A DNA stretch of 64,000 bases, from NCBI RefSeq assembly GCF_016919165.1, contig NZ_JAFFPS010000053.1:1-64000 (forward strand), given 5' to 3'. The notes below the pieces were generated by a model. That model had not been told where the DNA came from. It ran no database searches and saw only the letters and a program-made list of their open reading frames with translations. This stretch comes from Leptospira chreensis (GTDB lineage Bacteria; Spirochaetota; Leptospiria; Leptospirales; Leptospiraceae). Below, one piece after another: positions 1-8,892 of the stretch. How positions within the stretch are numbered: position 1 is the stretch's first letter; each line of letters begins with the position of its first letter. The position numbers and the translations under genes are program-made.

Positions 1-807
1 TATCTTCCTTCTTGGTCAGGGATCAAAGGCATTCATGGGTATGCTAAATTTGCAAAAGAAGAAGCACCTACTGCATCACCGCTCGGAGATCCAGAGAATG
101 GCGTGATTGCCGAACGTGTGCGCTCCAATCGTAAGTTTTGGGAATCCACCGCAGAAAAAGATCATTGGAAGAAAGCGCAAAAACTTAGATTGGATTTTTT
201 AGAATCCAAACTTGGCAAACACCAAAGTTATTGGTCCGCTGATGGTGGAAAGTATCCTTCTCTTGGGATCGCTTCGTTTTTACCGAAAGAATTTCCTGGA
301 ATCAAAATCTTTTCTACCATTGGGATGAGTGTTCAAAACCAACCGTCCATTGAACTCTACCACAAAGATTATGAAAACTTTTCTCGTCTTGAACTTGTCT
401 TCGCGATCCAACAGATGAAGGATGCAGAAGATAAATCAGAAACATGGATCCAACATGTGCTTGGTGAGATGGTAAAGTTTCCTTGGAACACAGGAATTTG
501 GTTTGGTCATTCGCATACGATTCAAAATCCAAGAAAAGACCCCGACCAACTCTATCTAGACTTCAACTGGTTCGTTCTACGTAACGTCACAGAGGAAATA
601 GAGCAGGGTTCTACTGAATCTCTACCGAAACTTCATGGACTCATCACAGAGAACGGGAAACGCGCTAATTTTCTCTTCTTAACACCAATCGCCACCGAAG
701 AACGAATTTGTTTTATGCGAGAAGGATCATTTAAGTTTTGGGAAACATGGAAGAAGGAAGGATACAGTTTTTTTCACGACAGTGAACGAAGAATGTTGGA
801 ATTCTAG
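1..807 (+). CDS. Suppressor-of-fused (SUFU) domain protein, 5' end outside the window
   Basis: The frame is open from base 1, so the gene starts upstream of the window; a GTG at 103 is internal to this frame and is probably not the start. The visible product is about 268 residues and soluble, with no signal peptide or membrane segment. The part with W-rich blocks, a GIWFGHSHTI segment and a PIATEER-like segment near the C-terminus resembles the bacterial SUFU fold family, whose biochemical role is not established (in animals SUFU acts in Hedgehog signalling). Many bacterial members are suspected immunity or scaffold proteins, but no toxin gene is visible next to it. The family call rests on overall appearance and is moderate. 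Confidence 0.6.
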   Translation, partial: YLPSWSGIKGIHGYAKFAKEEAPTASPLGDPENGVIAERVRSNRKFWESTAEKDHWKKAQKLRLDFLESKLGKHQSYWSADGGKYPSLGIASFLPKEFPGIKIFSTIGMSVQNQPSIELYHKDYENFSRLELVFAIQQMKDAEDKSETWIQHVLGEMVKFPWNTGIWFGHSHTIQNPRKDPDQLYLDFNWFVLRNVTEEIEQGSTESLPKLHGLITENGKRANFLFLTPIATEERICFMREGSFKFWETWKKEGYSFFHDSERRMLEF

Positions 808-866
808 ATTTAAATTTCAAAAAAATCCGATTCAAACTCTAAAATCTGTCCGTTACTCTATATGAT

Positions 867-1448
867 ATGGCAGAGACGTATACAAAGTACTTCAATTTAG
901 AGTTTGAACCCTTTTCCTTAGAACGAATTTGCGAAGAGAGACAAGATTCCACTGGATTTTTCCTCTCTACCGTATTCCAGAAGCGGTTTTCGGAAGAAGT
1001 AAACCTCAAACGCCACGAAGATCAGAAACTTTGGATCCAAACGAAAAATCTTCGTTACGTTGTTTTGGATGGAGTTCAAAAAATTTCTGATGAAAACGGA
1101 AGGTTGGAACCTACCAATATCCTCTACTTACTCGTATTTTTTGATTTTAACACCATCACTGAGTATGGTTTCGAAGATGTATGCAATGTACTGATGAAAC
1201 GATACGATCTCCCTTCTCTCATCCTCAAAATGCCAGAAACAGACCATTTAGAAATTTGGAGTAAGGATCATTCTCGTAAGAGTTATAAAAATGTGATCCA
1301 TCCTAACATTGAATCGCTGATGAAAGCCCTCTTTGATTCGATCAATAAAAAGGATCATTTTCAATTTATTGGTATGGAAAAAGCCAATTCTGATAAAAAA
1401 TCGGGGTTTTTGATGAGTCGGAGGGGTTTTACAAGGGCAATTGCCTAA
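867..1448 (+). CDS. Conserved-type hypothetical protein, 193 aa
   Basis: This is a soluble protein of 193 residues with mixed charge and no signal peptide, membrane helix or recognisable motif. It begins with ATG at 867, 59 bases after the SUFU gene, so the two could be cotranscribed. Its stop codon lies three bases before a perfect ten-base-pair hairpin at 1452-1475. I do not recognise the family and assign no function. The codon use and length support a real gene. Confidence 0.7.
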   Translation: MAETYTKYFNLEFEPFSLERICEERQDSTGFFLSTVFQKRFSEEVNLKRHEDQKLWIQTKNLRYVVLDGVQKISDENGRLEPTNILYLLVFFDFNTITEYGFEDVCNVLMKRYDLPSLILKMPETDHLEIWSKDHSRKSYKNVIHPNIESLMKALFDSINKKDHFQFIGMEKANSDKKSGFLMSRRGFTRAIA

Positions 1449-1451
1449 ATT

Positions 1452-1475
1452 TTTATAGGGCAAAGGCCCTATAAA
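1452..1475 (+). terminator. Perfect hairpin after the 867-1448 gene
   Basis: Ten-base-pair arms (TTTATAGGGC and GCCCTATAAA) surround a four-base loop, starting three bases after the stop codon. It is followed by GAAAAAA rather than a T run on the plus strand, so it is a poor classical intrinsic terminator. It may still stop transcription or protect the mRNA 3' end. Confidence 0.5.
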
Positions 1476-1481
1476 TGAAAA

Positions 1482-1502
1482 AACCCGCAGGTCTTGCGGG
1501 TT
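1482..1502 (-). terminator. Intrinsic terminator for the Lys/Ala-rich microprotein gene
   Basis: An eight-base-pair stem (AACCCGCA and TGCGGGTT) closes a five-base loop. Read on the minus strand the stem runs directly into about six T residues, which is the form of a rho-independent terminator. It lies about 47 bases past the stop codon of the minus-strand gene at 1550-1624. Confidence 0.75.
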
Positions 1503-1549
1503 CACACAAATCTTACTTCGATCACTCGAAGGAAGAATTAAGGCTAAGC

Positions 1550-1624
1550 TTATTTCTTAGCTTTTTTCTTTGCAGCTTTTTTCTTAGCGGCTTTCTTTTT
1601 TGCGGCTTTCTTTTTAGCAACCAT
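1550..1624 (-). CDS. 24-residue lysine/alanine-rich microprotein, histone H1-tail-like
   Basis: Seen in the sequence: ATG at 1624 opens a 24-codon frame made, after Met-Val, only of Ala and Lys in a repeating K-K-K-A-A pattern, ending with TAA. An AAGGA ribosome binding site lies about ten bases upstream and an intrinsic terminator at 1502-1482 follows, so the unit looks like a complete monocistronic gene. Known: Lys/Ala-rich repeats occur in bacterial histone H1-like proteins and in the C-terminal tails of some HU and AlgP-like proteins, where they bind DNA or RNA without sequence specificity. Inference: this is a free nucleic-acid-binding tail. It could instead be a low-complexity remnant, but the start, binding site and terminator argue against that. 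Confidence 0.7.
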   Translation of the reverse strand: MVAKKKAAKKKAAKKKAAKKKAKK

Positions 1625-1783
1625 TGTGATCGTCCTTATCTTTTGATTTCAAAACACGGCTGTCCTTGGCAAACAGAGAGTGAATTGATACGACATAATT
1701 AAATCAGATCATTTTTAATGTAAAGAAATTTTATTTTTTGCATGAATTTTTATTCAAAATAAAAAAACAGACTAATACTCATT

Positions 1784-2803
1784 CTACGGAACATTGATAA
1801 CGATCTTACCAATTGTTTGTCCCGATTGAAATGTACGGAGTGCATCGTGTATCTTTTCGAACGCAAATTCATGTCCGATGGTTTGTTTTGGTAATGATAA
1901 CATCATTAAATCGGAAAAATGTTTTCGTAATTCATCAATTTCATTCCACAACCATATTAAATTGAATCCCATCACCGATTTATTGTCTGAAATCATGGAT
2001 AATGGATCAATTTTTGGTCTAGAGAGGTAAGAATATGCAATCGAAAGCCAATTTCGGAATGAATGTGATGGTGTGAAGTTCGCACTACCATAAGTAACAA
2101 GCCTTCCCATTGGTGCCATGAGATCATAACTGTCATGAAAATAACGACCACCTAAACATTCTAAAACGATTTTTAACGGATGTTCTGATAAAATTTTCTG
2201 CATCTCTTGTTTAAAAAGAGGAGAGCGAATGAGAAAATAATCATAACCAACCTCTTTTAAGATCGAAAACTTACGAGAATCACCTACAAGTCCGATGGTA
2301 ATTGCTTTTTTTTTCTTCGCGATATGTCCTGCCATGATGCCAACACCACCAGCAGCACTATGAATGAGAACATGATCTCCTTCTTTCACTTGTCCGAGTG
2401 GAACGAGAGCATAGTATGCAGTGAGTGCTTGTACAACAAAAGCAGCACCATCTTGCATCGACCAACCCTTAGGAAGAGGGAATACTGTTTTTTCTGAAAT
2501 GTTAAGATGTGTAGCGTATGCTCCAAACCGAGTGACACCAAACACTGAGTCTCCGACCTCAAAATCCTTAACATTTGGGCCTATTTTTGCGATTTTTCCC
2601 GCAAATTCCAATCCAGGAATGAAACTTCCCTTCGGAGTTGCTGAGTACAAACCATAAATCGAAAATACATCCGCGAAGTTAAGACCAATGGCTTTCACTT
2701 CAATGGTCACTTCATCTCCTTCCGGTGGGCTTAAAAGTTCTGATTTCCGTTGGAGTTGATCGATAGATCCAGTTTTTTCGATGCGGTAGACTTCTCTTAA
2801 CAT
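1784..2803 (-). CDS. Zinc-independent MDR-family quinone oxidoreductase / VAT-1-like protein
   Basis: This 339-residue protein has the medium-chain dehydrogenase/reductase layout: a GroES-like N-terminal domain (GLNFADVFSIYGLY, PGLEFAGKI and GDSVFG segments) followed by a Rossmann domain with HSAAGGVG as the NAD(P)H-binding loop. The zinc-ligand Cys and His residues of true alcohol dehydrogenases are not evident, which places it with quinone oxidoreductase (Qor) or VAT-1-like members that reduce quinones or enones using NADPH. The exact substrate cannot be read from sequence. It is divergent from gcvT, with only 47 bases between the start codons if gcvT starts at 2851, so the two promoters must overlap. 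Confidence 0.85.
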   Translation of the reverse strand: MLREVYRIEKTGSIDQLQRKSELLSPPEGDEVTIEVKAIGLNFADVFSIYGLYSATPKGSFIPGLEFAGKIAKIGPNVKDFEVGDSVFGVTRFGAYATHLNISEKTVFPLPKGWSMQDGAAFVVQALTAYYALVPLGQVKEGDHVLIHSAAGGVGIMAGHIAKKKKAITIGLVGDSRKFSILKEVGYDYFLIRSPLFKQEMQKILSEHPLKIVLECLGGRYFHDSYDLMAPMGRLVTYGSANFTPSHSFRNWLSIAYSYLSRPKIDPLSMISDNKSVMGFNLIWLWNEIDELRKHFSDLMMLSLPKQTIGHEFAFEKIHDALRTFQSGQTIGKIVINVP

Positions 2804-2850
2804 AATGACTTAAAAAAAATTCTATTCCATAACGATGAAACCATTTTTCC

Positions 2851-3993
2851 ATGGTTCCAGAGTCTGATCGAGAGAAAGCTGTGGAACTAAAACAAACCCC
2901 TTTACATACAATTCATAAAGAAATGGGAGCCAAGATGGTTCCTTTCGGCGGATGGGACATGCCTGTTCAATATACTGGTATCATACAAGAACATTTGGCC
3001 ACACGAACGACTGCGGGACTCTTTGATGTTTCGCATATGGGCGAAATTTTTGTGACGGGAAAAGAAGATGAGGTTCTCAGTTTTTTAGAATCGGTCACTT
3101 GCAACACCATTAACTCGATGAAAGCAGGCCAAGTGCAGTACAATGCTGTGGTCAATGAAGATGGTGGCCTTGTTGACGACATCACAGTCTATAAATTTAG
3201 CGATACCAAATATATGATCTGTTCCAATGCTTCCAATTATCCTGCTGTTACGAAACATTTAGAAAAATATAAAAAGGGGAACGTCACTGTTGTTGATGAT
3301 AGCAAAAACTGGCATCAAATTGCATTACAAGGACCCAAAGCTGATGAAATTTTTTCCAAATACCTCGGAAAGGACCTAAGTTCGATCCTTTATTATCATT
3401 TTGAAGAAATGAATTGGAAAGGAGAAACCATCATCGTATCTCGCACTGGTTATACGGGAGAAGATGGATTTGAAATTTATACATCTAACACACTGGGTGT
3501 CACACTCTGGAAAGAATTATTAGAAATAGGAAAAGACTTTGGTCTGACGCCAGTGGGCCTTGGAGCTCGGGACACACTCCGACTCGAAGCCAAGTATCCA
3601 CTCTATGGTCATGAATTGAATGCGGAATGGACACCGGTAGAATCCGGAATCAACTTTATCGTCAAAGAAAAACCGTCCCCCTACTTGGGATACGAACGCA
3701 TCATCGCTGACAAAAAGAATGGGCCAAAACGTAAAATTGTGGGAATCCGCCTCATGGAACCTGGGGTTTTGCGGGAAAATTTCCCCATTTTTTCTGCCGA
3801 TGGGAAAGAAATTGGCAAATCCACCTCAGGAACCCACTCCCCCAGCCGCAAAGAATCCCTAGGACTTGCCATTCTCGAAACTGAATTCACTAAAAACCAA
3901 ACGGAAGTATTTGTGGAGATTCGTGGACAAAAGAAATTGGCAAAAGTAGAGACTGGTGCCTTCATCCAAGGCAGTGTCCGAAACAATCGCTAA
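2851..3993 (+). CDS. gcvT: Aminomethyltransferase, glycine cleavage system T protein
   Basis: GcvT takes the aminomethyl group from lipoylated GcvH, releases ammonia and transfers the methylene to tetrahydrofolate. The 380-residue product carries the family opening ([16 protein letters not shown], then [11 protein letters not shown]), the LFDVSHMGE segment, the [10 protein letters not shown] segment with the catalytic Asp, and [12 protein letters not shown]. Length is normal for the family. The ATG at 2851 lacks a clear ribosome binding site; a GTG at 2881, preceded by GAGAGAAAG, would give a protein starting just before KQTPL and is a good alternative. It is first in a gcvTHP operon. The leader is too short to hold a glycine riboswitch. 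Confidence 0.97.
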   Translation: MVPESDREKAVELKQTPLHTIHKEMGAKMVPFGGWDMPVQYTGIIQEHLATRTTAGLFDVSHMGEIFVTGKEDEVLSFLESVTCNTINSMKAGQVQYNAVVNEDGGLVDDITVYKFSDTKYMICSNASNYPAVTKHLEKYKKGNVTVVDDSKNWHQIALQGPKADEIFSKYLGKDLSSILYYHFEEMNWKGETIIVSRTGYTGEDGFEIYTSNTLGVTLWKELLEIGKDFGLTPVGLGARDTLRLEAKYPLYGHELNAEWTPVESGINFIVKEKPSPYLGYERIIADKKNGPKRKIVGIRLMEPGVLRENFPIFSADGKEIGKSTSGTHSPSRKESLGLAILETEFTKNQTEVFVEIRGQKKLAKVETGAFIQGSVRNNR

Positions 3994-4020
3994 ACGAGAG
4001 TCACAAAAAGAGGAAAAACC

Positions 4021-4413
4021 ATGGCAGATACACAAGCAAGAGACGGTTATTATTATACAGAAAAACATGAATGGGTGAAGGTCGAGGGCGATGTGGCTCT
4101 CATCGGAATCACTGACTTTGCACAAAATGCCCTTGGTGATATTGTCTTTATCGACTTACCAAAACCGGGTAAACAAATCAAAACCAAAGATAGTCTGGGA
4201 ACGATTGAATCGGTAAAAGCGGCAGAGGATTTATATTCTCCTATTTCCGGCGAAGTGGTGGAAACAAACGGAAACCTTGCTTCCAACCCGGCAGCAGTGA
4301 ATGCAGAACCTTTTGATACCTGGATGGTAAAATTAAAAAACATCCAAACTTCCGAACTCGGAAGCCTTCTCACCGCAGCGCAGTATAAAGAATACGTATC
4401 CAAACTGGATTAA
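4021..4413 (+). CDS. gcvH: Glycine cleavage system H protein, lipoyl carrier
   Basis: GcvH is the swinging-arm carrier that shuttles the aminomethyl group between GcvP, GcvT and the L protein. The 130 residues include the [10 protein letters not shown] opening and the lipoylation segment [12 protein letters not shown], where Lys66 is the predicted lipoyl attachment site, followed by SPISGEVVE. An AGAGGAAAAACC stretch precedes the ATG as a ribosome binding site. It lies 27 bases after gcvT and 16 bases before gcvP in one operon. Confidence 0.98.
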   Translation: MADTQARDGYYYTEKHEWVKVEGDVALIGITDFAQNALGDIVFIDLPKPGKQIKTKDSLGTIESVKAAEDLYSPISGEVVETNGNLASNPAAVNAEPFDTWMVKLKNIQTSELGSLLTAAQYKEYVSKLD

Positions 4414-4429
4414 TAGGAGTTTTTCTAAA

Positions 4430-7342
4430 GTGAGTTCTGTAAAACCTACATCACCTCTCCATTCCCCTTACGAAGAAACATTGGAACCAAGCGATACTTT
4501 TCTTCGCCGCCATGTTGGTGTAACAGAGGAAAGTGTTAATGCAATGCTTTCCACCATTGGTTACAAGGAATTGGATGACCTCATCAATGATGCGGTTCCC
4601 GAAAACATTCGTTTGCGAAAGGAACTAAGTCTCCCCAATCCAATTGGTGAGTATGCTTTACAAAGAGAACTGAAGAAAATCGTATCTAAAAATAAAATCT
4701 ACAGATCCTACTTGGGACTTGGATATTACTCTTGTATCACACCTGCCGTGATCCAAAGAAATATTTTAGAAAACCCAGGTTGGTATACTGCCTACACTCC
4801 TTACCAAGCAGAGATTGCACAAGGTCGTATGGAAGCCCTCATCAACTTCCAAACAATGATCACTGATCTTACAGGAATGGAAATTGCTAACGCTTCCTTA
4901 CTGGATGAAGGAACCGCTGCTGCCGAAGCGATGAATATGCTCTTCTCTCTCAAAGAGGACACACAAGGAAAATCATTCTTTGTATCACAATCGGTTCATC
5001 CTCAAACATTAGATGTAATTCGCACACGTGCCATTCCTCTTGGAATCAATATCGTTGTAGGATCTTTTAAAAAGATGGTTCCTTCCAATGATTTTTTTGG
5101 AGCGATTGTACAATACCCATCTACTGATGGAACCATTTATGACTTCAGTGAATTCATTGAAAGTTTACACAAAGTAGGTGCCAAAACTGTAGTCGCTGCT
5201 GATCTTTTAGCGCTTACCATTTTAAAAGCACCGGGCGAAATGAATGCCGACGTGGTTGTGGGAAGTACACAACGATTTGGATTGCCACTTGGATTTGGTG
5301 GACCTCATGCCGGATACTTCGCAACCAAAGAAGAATACAAAAGGAATATGCCTGGTCGTCTCATTGGAGTTTCCAAAGATTCACAAGGAAAACCAGGTTA
5401 TCGCCTAAGCCTACAAACACGAGAACAACACATTCGTCGTGACAAAGCTACATCTAACATCTGCACAGCGCAAGTTCTACTTGCTGTTTTATCTTCTATG
5501 TATGCTGTGTATCACGGACCCAAAGGTTTAAAACAAATTGCCTCACGTGTCCACCGAATGACAACCATCCTTGCAACTGGACTCGAAAAACTCGGATACA
5601 AAATCATTTCTAATCCCTACTTTGATACCATTCGTGTAGAATTGTCTAAAATTTCTTCTGCAGAGATCATTCATTATGCGGAAGAAAGAGAAATCAATAT
5701 CAGACAAGTTTCTGGTCATGTGATTAGCATCTCTTTAGATGAAACAACCAATCTAAAAGATATCAAAGACCTTCTAGAAATTTTTAATGAGAACAAAGCC
5801 CTTCATTTCCCACTAGAAGATCTCACTAAAAAAGAGGAATGGAAAATTCCTGAATTATTAGAAAGAAAGTCGCAGTATCTAACCCATCCTGTTTTCAATA
5901 GTTTCCATACAGAAACGGAAATGTTACGATACATTCGTAGACTAGAATCTAAAGATTTGTCACTCACTACTTCTATGATTGCCCTTGGGTCTTGTACAAT
6001 GAAACTCAATGCATCAACAGAAATGTATCCTGTGACTTGGCCAGAACTTTCGAATATCCATCCCTTTGTTCCAGAAAATCAAACAGAAGGATACAGAACT
6101 CTTTTTAGCCAATTAGAAAAATGGCTTTGTGAAATCACAGGTTTTGCGGAAGTATCTCTCCAACCTAATGCTGGTTCGCAAGGAGAATATGCAGGTTTAC
6201 TTGCCATTCGTAATTTCCACCAAAGCCGCAACGATATGCACAGAGACATCTGTCTCATTCCTATCTCGGCACATGGAACAAACCCTGCGTCCGCAGTGAT
6301 GGCTGGATTCAAAGTGGTTCCGGTGAACTGTGATACCAATGGAAATATTGACGTAGCTGATCTTAAGAAAAAAGCAATCGAATACAAAGATAGTTTAGGT
6401 GCCCTTATGGTTACTTATCCATCCACTCATGGTGTGTTCGAAGCCTCCATCAAAGAAATTTGCCAAACCATTCATGATAACGGTGGTCAGGTGTATATGG
6501 ATGGAGCCAATATGAATGCCCAAGTGGGACTCACAAGACCTGGTGATATTGGTGCCGATGTTTGCCATTTAAATTTACATAAAACTTTTTGTATCCCTCA
6601 CGGTGGTGGTGGGCCAGGAGTTGGTCCGATTGGCGTTGCAGAACACCTAGCACCATTTCTTCCTGGACATAGTCTTGTAGAGAATGGATCGAATAACAGC
6701 CAGTGGGCGGTCTCTGCTGCTCCTTGGGGATCTGCATCAATCATTGTAATCTCTTGGGCCTACATTGCGATGCTTGGATTCGAAGGATTACAATTTGCAA
6801 CAAAGGTTGCAATTCTCAATGCCAACTATATCGCAAAAAAATTAGAGTCTTCTTTTCCCGTACTGTATCGTGGAAATAAGGGACTTGTGGCCCATGAATG
6901 TATTTTAGATATGCGTGGTTTCAAAAAAGAGAGCGGTGTGGAAGTAGAAGACATCGCCAAACGTTTGATCGACTACGGATTTCACTCACCTACCATGTCA
7001 TTCCCTGTTCCTGGAACATTAATGGTAGAACCTACTGAGTCAGAATCGAAAGAAGAACTTGATAGATTCATTGATTCTATGTTAGCCATTGCCGGAGAAA
7101 TTAGTGATATTGAATCGGGTGTTCTTTCGAAAGAAGACAACCCTCTCAAAAATTCACCGCACACCGCAGATATGGTCATCAGTGATTCTTGGCAACATTC
7201 CTATCCAAGAGAACGCGCCGCCTACCCACTTCCTTGGTTACGCACTCGTAAATTCTGGCCAAGTGTTGGCCGAGTAGACAACGTATATGGTGACAGGAAC
7301 TTGGTTTGTTCTTGTATTCCCATGGAAGACTACGCCGTTTAG
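4430..7342 (+). CDS. gcvP: Glycine dehydrogenase (decarboxylating), P protein, single-chain form
   Basis: GcvP decarboxylates glycine with pyridoxal phosphate and passes the aminomethyl group to GcvH. The protein is 970 residues, the length of the fused homodimeric type rather than the split P1/P2 type. The N-terminal half contains the LGLGYYS and [11 protein letters not shown] segments, and the C-terminal half has [15 protein letters not shown], with Lys718 as the predicted PLP-binding lysine. The start is GTG at 4430, supported by AGGAG ten bases upstream. The operon has no gene for the L protein (dihydrolipoyl dehydrogenase), which is usually shared with the 2-oxoacid dehydrogenases and encoded elsewhere. 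Confidence 0.98.
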   Translation: MSSVKPTSPLHSPYEETLEPSDTFLRRHVGVTEESVNAMLSTIGYKELDDLINDAVPENIRLRKELSLPNPIGEYALQRELKKIVSKNKIYRSYLGLGYYSCITPAVIQRNILENPGWYTAYTPYQAEIAQGRMEALINFQTMITDLTGMEIANASLLDEGTAAAEAMNMLFSLKEDTQGKSFFVSQSVHPQTLDVIRTRAIPLGINIVVGSFKKMVPSNDFFGAIVQYPSTDGTIYDFSEFIESLHKVGAKTVVAADLLALTILKAPGEMNADVVVGSTQRFGLPLGFGGPHAGYFATKEEYKRNMPGRLIGVSKDSQGKPGYRLSLQTREQHIRRDKATSNICTAQVLLAVLSSMYAVYHGPKGLKQIASRVHRMTTILATGLEKLGYKIISNPYFDTIRVELSKISSAEIIHYAEEREINIRQVSGHVISISLDETTNLKDIKDLLEIFNENKALHFPLEDLTKKEEWKIPELLERKSQYLTHPVFNSFHTETEMLRYIRRLESKDLSLTTSMIALGSCTMKLNASTEMYPVTWPELSNIHPFVPENQTEGYRTLFSQLEKWLCEITGFAEVSLQPNAGSQGEYAGLLAIRNFHQSRNDMHRDICLIPISAHGTNPASAVMAGFKVVPVNCDTNGNIDVADLKKKAIEYKDSLGALMVTYPSTHGVFEASIKEICQTIHDNGGQVYMDGANMNAQVGLTRPGDIGADVCHLNLHKTFCIPHGGGGPGVGPIGVAEHLAPFLPGHSLVENGSNNSQWAVSAAPWGSASIIVISWAYIAMLGFEGLQFATKVAILNANYIAKKLESSFPVLYRGNKGLVAHECILDMRGFKKESGVEVEDIAKRLIDYGFHSPTMSFPVPGTLMVEPTESESKEELDRFIDSMLAIAGEISDIESGVLSKEDNPLKNSPHTADMVISDSWQHSYPRERAAYPLPWLRTRKFWPSVGRVDNVYGDRNLVCSCIPMEDYAV

Positions 7343-7357
7343 GAAAACCCAAAGTAT

Positions 7358-7693
7358 ATGTTTTACGAAAAACATATTTTTGTCTGTGAAAACCAAAGGG
7401 CACCCGGCGAACGGGTGTCTTGCGGGAATCAAGGTTCTATCGAATTATTAAAACTCCTAAAACAAAAAGCAGCGAAAGCCGGAATCGAATATAAATTTAG
7501 AGTCCAAAAATCTGGCTGTTTAGACCGGTGTGAACTAGGTCCCATCCAAGTGTCTTATCCCGAAGGAAGATGGTTTGCGATGAGAACAGAAGCCGATGTG
7601 GAAACTATTTTAGAATTTTATCTCAAAACAAACCAACCAGAAAAATACCAACACCTAATCGTCGCAGACGATGCAGTAGCGGAAGAAAATTAA
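7358..7693 (+). CDS. Thioredoxin-like [2Fe-2S] ferredoxin
   Basis: This is a 111-residue soluble protein with four cysteines at 10, 22, 54 and 58 (C-x11-C ... C-x3-C), the pattern of thioredoxin-fold [2Fe-2S] ferredoxins such as Aquifex Fd4 and NuoE-like domains. It begins 15 bases after gcvP and is likely cotranscribed, although a link between such ferredoxins and glycine cleavage is not established. Its electron donor and acceptor cannot be deduced. The spacing C-L-D-R-C followed by ELGP is strongly typical of the family. Confidence 0.88.
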   Translation: MFYEKHIFVCENQRAPGERVSCGNQGSIELLKLLKQKAAKAGIEYKFRVQKSGCLDRCELGPIQVSYPEGRWFAMRTEADVETILEFYLKTNQPEKYQHLIVADDAVAEEN

Positions 7694-7862
7694 AAACACA
7701 AACGCAGTTTCTAAATTTTTTTTCCCCGATTCCCAACACCTAACATAATATAAATTAAAGATCTGAATTCCTTTGCGAAAGTATGAACTTTTCCAGAGAA
7801 ATTTTTATCAAAAGGAAGATTGGCTCGCGGAAAACAGGGGAGTGTGATAAAAGGAATGCATT

Positions 7863-7887
7863 GGGTGGCGGGTCTAGTTCCCCACCC
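7863..7887. other. GC-rich inverted repeat in the 7694-7986 intergenic region
   Basis: The 293-base gap between the ferredoxin and the cytochrome holds no gene I can support. It contains a GC-rich patch, unlike its AT-rich flanks, in which GGGTGG (7863-7868) is complementary to CCACCC (7882-7887), followed by a further G-rich run at 7894-7902. It may be a dispersed intergenic repeat or a terminator-like structure; one copy in one window cannot decide. Confidence 0.3.
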
Positions 7888-7986
7888 TCAAATCGGGCGG
7901 GGATACCAATATCCAATCCTGTACCACACACCACCCTCCAATTCCCCTTGACCGAAAACATCTTTCCCTATCCCTTTGCTCCACCT

Positions 7987-8862
7987 ATGAAAAAAATATC
8001 CCGTATCCTCACCTTCACCTTTCTTTGCTTAGTGGGCATCCTTGTCGTGTTAGTCACTACTATTTACACATTAAGTTCAGCACGTATGAACAAAACTTAC
8101 GAAGTCAAATCGGTTCCCATTCCAAAATTTTCTAAATCCATTGACATCGCTGAAGGGAAACGCCTCTACCAATCCAGGGGATGTGGGGATTGCCACGACG
8201 TGGATGGGAGTGGAAGAACTTTTATCGAAGATCCGGCCCTTGGGACACTTTCTGGAGTCAACCTAACATCGGGTAAAGGAGGAATTTTATCTGATAGAAC
8301 TGATGAAGAACTAGCCATTGCCATCCGTCATGGTGTTGGTAAAGAAGGAAGGGCTTTGCTATTTATGCCGTCTACCGACTTCCAAGGAATGACCAATGAA
8401 GATGTTGGAAAACTAATCGCCTTCCTTCGCAGCTCACCTGCTGTAGACAAACCACAAGGAGAACTGAAAGCAGGTCCACTTGGTCGATTTTTATTTTTAA
8501 TTGGCGAAATTCCTGTTTTTGTATCCGCAGAGAAAATCAATCACGAAGCAAATCACCTGACAAACATTACACCATCTGTATCCTTAGAATATGGTAAGTA
8601 TGTTGCTTCCACTTGTACGGGTTGTCATGGATTTAGTTTGAAAGGTGGACCCATCCAAGGAGCTCCTCCCGAATGGCCACCGGCTCAAGATATTAGCAAA
8701 AGTGGTTTAACAAACTATACGGAATCAACTTTTATCCAAACCATCAGAACAGGAAAACGCCCCGATGGTTCAGAAATGAAATTCCCAATGCCTTGGCAAA
8801 GTTTAGGGCAATTGACAGACACCGAACTCAAAGCCCTTTGGATTTATCTTCAAACAATTTAA
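7987..8862 (+). CDS. Membrane-anchored dihaem cytochrome c
   Basis: The 291-residue product has an uncleaved-looking N-terminal helix (about residues 8-29) and two c-type haem sites, C66-G-D-C69-H70 and C210-T-G-C213-H214, each in its own cytochrome-c domain, so it should face the periplasm and carry electrons. The longer frame starting at 7783 would add a 68-residue Pro- and Ser-rich segment encoded by the GC-rich intergenic patch and would bury the signal helix, so I prefer ATG 7987. No oxidase or dehydrogenase partner lies next to it. The layout resembles the cytochrome subunits of alcohol or aldehyde dehydrogenases, but no such partner is present. Confidence 0.9.
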   Translation: MKKISRILTFTFLCLVGILVVLVTTIYTLSSARMNKTYEVKSVPIPKFSKSIDIAEGKRLYQSRGCGDCHDVDGSGRTFIEDPALGTLSGVNLTSGKGGILSDRTDEELAIAIRHGVGKEGRALLFMPSTDFQGMTNEDVGKLIAFLRSSPAVDKPQGELKAGPLGRFLFLIGEIPVFVSAEKINHEANHLTNITPSVSLEYGKYVASTCTGCHGFSLKGGPIQGAPPEWPPAQDISKSGLTNYTESTFIQTIRTGKRPDGSEMKFPMPWQSLGQLTDTELKALWIYLQTI

Positions 8863-8892
8863 TCCATCGATTCTAGTGTAAGTAAGATCCGT

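Noticed and set aside
1475..1702. Plus-strand frame of 75 codons rich in Phe, Leu and Ser
   Set aside because: It is the antisense of the Lys/Ala-rich microprotein gene and spans its terminator; the Phe/Leu pattern is just the complement of AAA/AAG codons.
2804..2850. Possible glycine riboswitch before gcvT
   Set aside because: The leader is only 47 bases, too short for the aptamer, and shows no conserved G-rich stems.
7783..7986. 68-codon upstream extension of the cytochrome c gene
   Set aside because: It has a Pro/Ser-rich composition from a GC-rich intergenic block and would place the signal helix inside the protein; ATG 7987 gives a normal export signal.
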